A stretch of DNA of 7,774 bases, taken from contig MHEL01000019.1 in assembly GCA_001803815.1 (NCBI GenBank), positions 3,683-11,456 on the forward strand, in the 5' to 3' direction. Position 1 is the stretch's first letter. The number at the start of each line of letters is the position of its first letter. The notes beneath the pieces are model-generated. The model was not told where the DNA came from, ran no database searches, and was given only the letters and a program-made list of their open reading frames with translations. Below, piece after piece: positions 5,415 to 7,774 of this stretch. The position numbers and the translations under genes are program-made. This stretch comes from Nitrospirae bacterium RBG_19FT_COMBO_42_15 (GTDB lineage: Bacteria > Nitrospirota > CAKKRA01 > 9FT-COMBO-42-15).

Positions 5415-6729
5415 CCTTTCCTCCATTAAAGACCTTTTCCCCTGTAAGCGCATCAAGCCTTGCCCATGCCAGCGCAATGGCGTATTTAGTCTCTGCAAGG
5501 CGCAGCCTCGCCTCAGAATATTCCACAAGGGAGCTTCCAAGATACGCCCTTAAACCCTGCTCATAGATGGTTCTTGCATGGTCAAGAGACAGGTCTCTAT
5601 ATTTAACCAGTGTATTGACCTCTTCAAGCTGATAGTGCAGGACATTTATCTGCTGCCACGTTTCAAAAACAGCCTTGCGGACATCCATCTCCCTGCGGCG
5701 CAGACCTGCCTCAATGCGGTGCAGCTCAGCTGTATGCGCTGCAATCTTGGATGCCCTTCTGCCTCCTGTTAAAAATGGTATCTCCAGCACAAGCCCTGCG
5801 CGCAGCCTGTCCCTTGAGCCAAACTCCCTCTCATAAGCAGATGCCTCAAGTTCAGCAGACAAAACAGGGCCCCACTCAAAGCGGGCAGCCTTAATCCGTT
5901 TATTCGCAGCCTCAACCTTCTCCTTTAGGGATAGAATCACAGGGTCTTTGGAAAGGGCGCTCTTGATAAGCCCTTCCATCTCCGGCAATTTACGGTCAAT
6001 CTGCAAAAGCGAAGGCTCTGTAAGCGCTGCGGGGAGTTTGCCGGGGCGATTAAGCGCCTCAGCAAGAAGCTGTCGTGTAATATTCTGACGCGCCTCGCTC
6101 GCAGCCCTTTTTCTGCGCGTCTCCCTGTATTTTGCCTCTGCCTCCAAGAGCTCTAAGCCTGATGCCTTTCCTAATTCCTTGCTTTTCTCCAGACTCTGAA
6201 ACCTGAAATAGGCGACTGCCACTTCTTCTCTATTGCGGATAAATTCAAGATCTGATATCAGCACGCCGAAGAATTTCTCCATGATATCTATCTGCCGCCT
6301 GCTCATTGCATCCTTATAAAGCAGCTCGTTAGCCTTTATATCCATCTCTGCTGCAGACAGCTTAAGGCTGCTTCTGCCAAAATCGTATATCCTCTTTTTC
6401 AGCGAAAAGCCCGCCATTGAATCATTATGGGATTGGTCTGGCGCAGCCCGGGCAGGCTCCACCCACGTTGCGCGGCCGACAACAGAGGCATTTATGCCTG
6501 TCTCGGATTCCACGCCAAGATATCTTGCCTCTGCATCTTCTATTTCTGATTTTGAAAGCAATATATCGGGATGCGGCTCACTGGCAAGCTGGAGCGCATA
6601 TTCAAGGGTGAGCGGTTCCGGCAAGGACGGAGCAGGCTTTTCCTCAGCGCGAAGATGAGGAGATAGCGTCAACACATAAAGAAAAAATGCCGCATAAATG
6701 CCCGGCTTCCTGATGAAACAGCTCTTCAT
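5407..6729 (-). CDS. TolC-family outer-membrane efflux protein
   Basis: A 440-residue protein with the length and layout of the outer membrane efflux family (PF02321, two repeats). Residues 1-28 are a signal peptide ending HLRA. PLTLEYALQLASEPHPDILL (39-58) is the typical family opening. KKRIYDFGRSS matches the conserved YDFGR-type strand of repeat one, and LEIPFLTGGRRASKIA is its counterpart in repeat two. Long charged helices between them form the periplasmic alpha-barrel, and YSEARLRLAETKYAIALAWARLDALTGE closes the protein. It would trimerise into an outer-membrane channel used by the adaptor encoded immediately downstream. The start ATG at 6729 overlaps the stop of the upstream thioredoxin gene as ATGA (6729-6726), with only a weak AAAAGG before it, so translation is probably coupled to the upstream gene. 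That matters because the upstream gene contains an in-frame UGA. The cargo is unknown. Confidence 0.92.
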   Translation of the reverse strand: MKSCFIRKPGIYAAFFLYVLTLSPHLRAEEKPAPSLPEPLTLEYALQLASEPHPDILLSKSEIEDAEARYLGVESETGINASVVGRATWVEPARAAPDQSHNDSMAGFSLKKRIYDFGRSSLKLSAAEMDIKANELLYKDAMSRRQIDIMEKFFGVLISDLEFIRNREEVAVAYFRFQSLEKSKELGKASGLELLEAEAKYRETRRKRAASEARQNITRQLLAEALNRPGKLPAALTEPSLLQIDRKLPEMEGLIKSALSKDPVILSLKEKVEAANKRIKAARFEWGPVLSAELEASAYEREFGSRDRLRAGLVLEIPFLTGGRRASKIAAHTAELHRIEAGLRRREMDVRKAVFETWQQINVLHYQLEEVNTLVKYRDLSLDHARTIYEQGLRAYLGSSLVEYSEARLRLAETKYAIALAWARLDALTGEKVFNGGKDE

Positions 6730-7241
6730 TTTGCCTTTTCTTTTTGTCTCTGCTGTTTATATTTTATAAAAGGCATATCCTTATATACGCCGTTTGCAAC
6801 ATATTCCCCAAGCCATATGAATTCAGTATCAGTCTGTGTGGCGCCCAGATAACGCGTTACCTCATTGCCATTGAGATCAAAAAAGATAAATGTTGGGGTG
6901 GCTCGGACATGATTATCTCGTGTATACTTCTTCTCAGACATTGTCGCGCCTTTGAAATCAGTAATCTCCACATCGCCCCTTATATTTACAACAAAGATAA
7001 GAAAGCGCTCTTTATAAAAGTTATAGACTTCTGCTTTAGGAAAAACCTTTTCCTTCATCCAATTGCAGAAGGGTCATGTATCCTCTTCAAAAAAAAGCAT
7101 GATGCCCTTTTTGCCCTGCTCCTTTGCAGTCTTGAGCTCGTCAGTGAAATCCCCAAGGGTTGCATCAAAGAATTCAGCAGCCCATGCTGTGCCATGCATC
7201 AATATAAATATTATTAAAAGGATTATGCCAAGCCTTTTCAT
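6726..7241 (-). CDS. SoxW-like periplasmic thioredoxin, predicted selenoprotein with Sec in the UPFC active site
   Basis: Read through the single in-frame UGA at 7076-7074, this is a 171-residue thioredoxin-fold protein like SoxW (PF13098 group), which reduces or exchanges periplasmic thiol/disulfide partners such as SoxY. Residues 1-22 are a signal peptide (MKRLGIILL...TAWAA). GKKGIMLFFEEDT leads into U56-P-F-C59-NWM, where most relatives have C-P-[FY]-C. Further family landmarks continue in the same frame: KVFPKAEVYNFYKERF, NIRGDVEITDF, and RATPTFIFFDLNGNEV with the cis-Pro near 116. The UGA alone splits it into 62-codon and 110-codon ORFs. A SECIS-like structure directly follows the UGA. 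UGA is a normal stop elsewhere here (soxZ, the adaptor and this gene itself) and Trp is encoded by TGG. Start at 7241 is chosen for GAGGT six nt upstream; an ATG at 7262 overlaps the previous gene. No other Cys is present. Alternative: a pseudogene with a nonsense mutation. Confidence 0.85.
7026..7073 (-). promoter_or_regulatory. Bacterial SECIS-like RNA element after the UGA codon
   Basis: Immediately 3' of the UGA on the minus-strand transcript, CUUCUGC (7071-7065) pairs perfectly with GCAGAAG (7034-7028). An internal loop follows, then AGGAAAA (7054-7048) pairs perfectly with UUUUCCU (7044-7038) over the loop GGU (7047-7045). Twenty-six nt separate the UGA from the apical loop. Bacterial SECIS elements are known to have a stem beginning close to the UGA and a small apical loop with a G (often GU) near its 5' side, at about this distance; SelB binds this loop. 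A shorter alternative fold (CCUUC with GAAGG, 7072-7052) competes. Confidence 0.78.
7074..7076 (-). other. In-frame UGA, predicted selenocysteine codon
   Basis: The codon lies in ACA-TGA-CCC-TTC-TGC, translating to T-U-P-F-C. It falls exactly at the first redox position of a thioredoxin CxxC, which is where known Sec-containing thioredoxin-fold proteins place their Sec. Both sides of the codon encode one continuous thioredoxin domain in the same frame. Confidence 0.83.
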
Positions 7242-7251
7242 CAATATACCT

Positions 7252-7774
7252 CTATTTTCCATACATCTCTATAACTTCCTTAATGAGACCCTCAAGCAGT
7301 TTCTCAACAGGGTCAAGGACATCCTTGCCGCTGTCATCATTCCAGATAAGGCGCCTGTAGGAGAGATACACCTTTTTTTCATCCTGAGGGAGGGTATAGA
7401 CCATTATCTGATACGGGCAAAAAGCAAGGAAGTGGGGGTTCTTCTCCATCATATCCCTTGAACTAACAGCGCTGCAGAATTCCATGACATTTGCCTTCCC
7501 AAATATTTTCTTGGTCCTGCCCAGGTCCTTACCTGTCCTCTCCAGCATCTCACCCACATGGGAAACGCTGGATACAGTCAGCCCCCTTCCATGCAAAGCA
7601 GCCTGCAGGCCTTCCCATACCTCTTCATAGTCAGCATTAAATGTGTATATGACAACAGGCTCTTTGCCCTTGACAGACATCTCGCCTGTCAATGGTTTGT
7701 CCCCCTTAGCTGCAAATGCCTGCAGAGGAGACAGCGCTGCCAAAGACAACAGAACTAATAAAATTATTCTCGCT
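7252..7774 (-). CDS. Secreted DUF302 protein, 5' end outside window
   Basis: The frame is open to the window edge and 173 codons are visible. The first visible residues, ARIILLVLLSLAALSPLQAF and then AA, are most of a signal peptide, so the real start lies just beyond 7774; a TTG inside this segment is not a credible start. The mature protein carries a DUF302 domain (PF03625): VVIYTFNADYEEVWEGLQAA, LHGRGLTVSSVSHVGEML, the Cys-containing VMEFCSAVSSRDMM, and HFLAFCPYQIMVYTLP (C100 and C118 counted from the first visible codon). The domain's biochemical role is not established. It is found in secreted proteins of sulfur- and metal-active bacteria, and it starts the thioredoxin-tolC-adaptor cluster here. 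The stop at 7254-7252 is 10 nt before the preferred start of the thioredoxin gene, so the two are co-transcribed. The two Cys might be redox partners of the Sec-thioredoxin, but that is inference only. Confidence 0.88.
   Translation of the reverse strand, partial: ARIILLVLLSLAALSPLQAFAAKGDKPLTGEMSVKGKEPVVIYTFNADYEEVWEGLQAALHGRGLTVSSVSHVGEMLERTGKDLGRTKKIFGKANVMEFCSAVSSRDMMEKNPHFLAFCPYQIMVYTLPQDEKKVYLSYRRLIWNDDSGKDVLDPVEKLLEGLIKEVIEMYGK

Noticed and set aside
5415..5540. Upstream extension of the adaptor ORF to 5540
   Set aside because: It would overlap the tolC-like gene by 134 nt and bury the signal peptide behind 42 residues lacking export features. The ATG at 5414 has a strong ribosome binding site.
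7074..7076. UGA in the thioredoxin frame as a nonsense mutation or as a reassigned Trp/Gly codon
   Set aside because: Position matches the catalytic Cys exactly and a SECIS-like structure follows. The reading frame stays intact on both sides. UGA serves as a normal stop in soxZ, the adaptor gene and the thioredoxin gene itself, and Trp is written TGG throughout. A recent nonsense mutation is not fully excluded.
7242..7262. Start of the thioredoxin at ATG 7262
   Set aside because: It lies inside the end of the DUF302 gene and has a poorer ribosome binding site than ATG 7241, which starts directly at the basic N-region of the signal peptide.
7747..7749. TTG as start of the DUF302 gene
   Set aside because: The frame remains open to the window edge and the residues before the TTG (ARIILLVL) complete the signal peptide, so the true start is outside.
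1..7774. CRISPR array, tRNA/rRNA, transposase, att sites or replication origin
   Set aside because: No regularly spaced repeats, no cloverleaf or rRNA sequence, no transposase-like frame and no duplicated att-type ends were seen on either strand.

Overview
Every convincing gene in this window lies on the minus strand, so transcription runs from high to low coordinates. The set looks like a Gram-negative bacterium (TolC-type outer-membrane protein, Tat and Sec signal peptides) with moderate GC, strong AGGAGG-type ribosome binding sites and a periplasmic inorganic-sulfur oxidation pathway. The same genome should also make selenoproteins. A sulfur-cycling member of Nitrospirota or Desulfobacterota would fit, but the taxon cannot be fixed from sequence reading alone.

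Layout in transcription order. (1) 7774-7252: 3' part of a secreted DUF302 protein. (2) 7241-6726: a secreted SoxW-like thioredoxin whose frame is interrupted by one in-frame UGA at 7076-7074. (3) 6729-5407: a TolC-family outer-membrane protein. (4) 5414-4635: a periplasmic membrane-fusion (HlyD/RND-type) adaptor. These four are tightly packed, with a 10-nt gap and then 4-nt and 8-nt overlaps. (5) 4634-4482: a leader region with a candidate promoter, two 21-bp-spaced direct repeats and a hairpin. (6) 4481-4008 soxY and 3959-3621 soxZ. (7) 3620-3090: a 531-bp AT-rich intergenic region with a strong sigma70-type promoter and a leader of about 218 nt. (8) 3089-1557: a long YeiH-family putative sulfate exporter, followed by (9) 1517-990: a periplasmic rhodanese, closed by a good intrinsic terminator at 967-931. 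(10) 876-1: N-terminal third of a P-type (P2A-like) cation ATPase, cut by the window edge.

Two observations stand out. The thioredoxin would normally be called as two ORFs, but the UGA sits exactly where the first Cys of the CxxC motif belongs (giving U-P-F-C). It is followed at 26 nt by a perfect 7-bp stem capped by a GGU loop, inside a second 7-bp stem that begins next to the UGA. This is what a bacterial SECIS element should look like, so I read it as a selenoprotein. Second, the SoxY protein ends in the carrier-type GGC but also keeps all five iron-ligand positions of superoxide reductase (one upstream His, HPM-x3-HYI and CNxHGxW), which ordinary SoxY has lost.

Functional picture (inference): SoxYZ carries sulfur intermediates on the SoxY C-terminal cysteine. 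The Sec-thioredoxin and perhaps the rhodanese handle its thiol/persulfide chemistry in the periplasm. The YeiH-family protein would move sulfate or a related anion. The TolC/adaptor pair lacks an inner-membrane pump in this window. No soxXA, soxB or soxCD is visible here.
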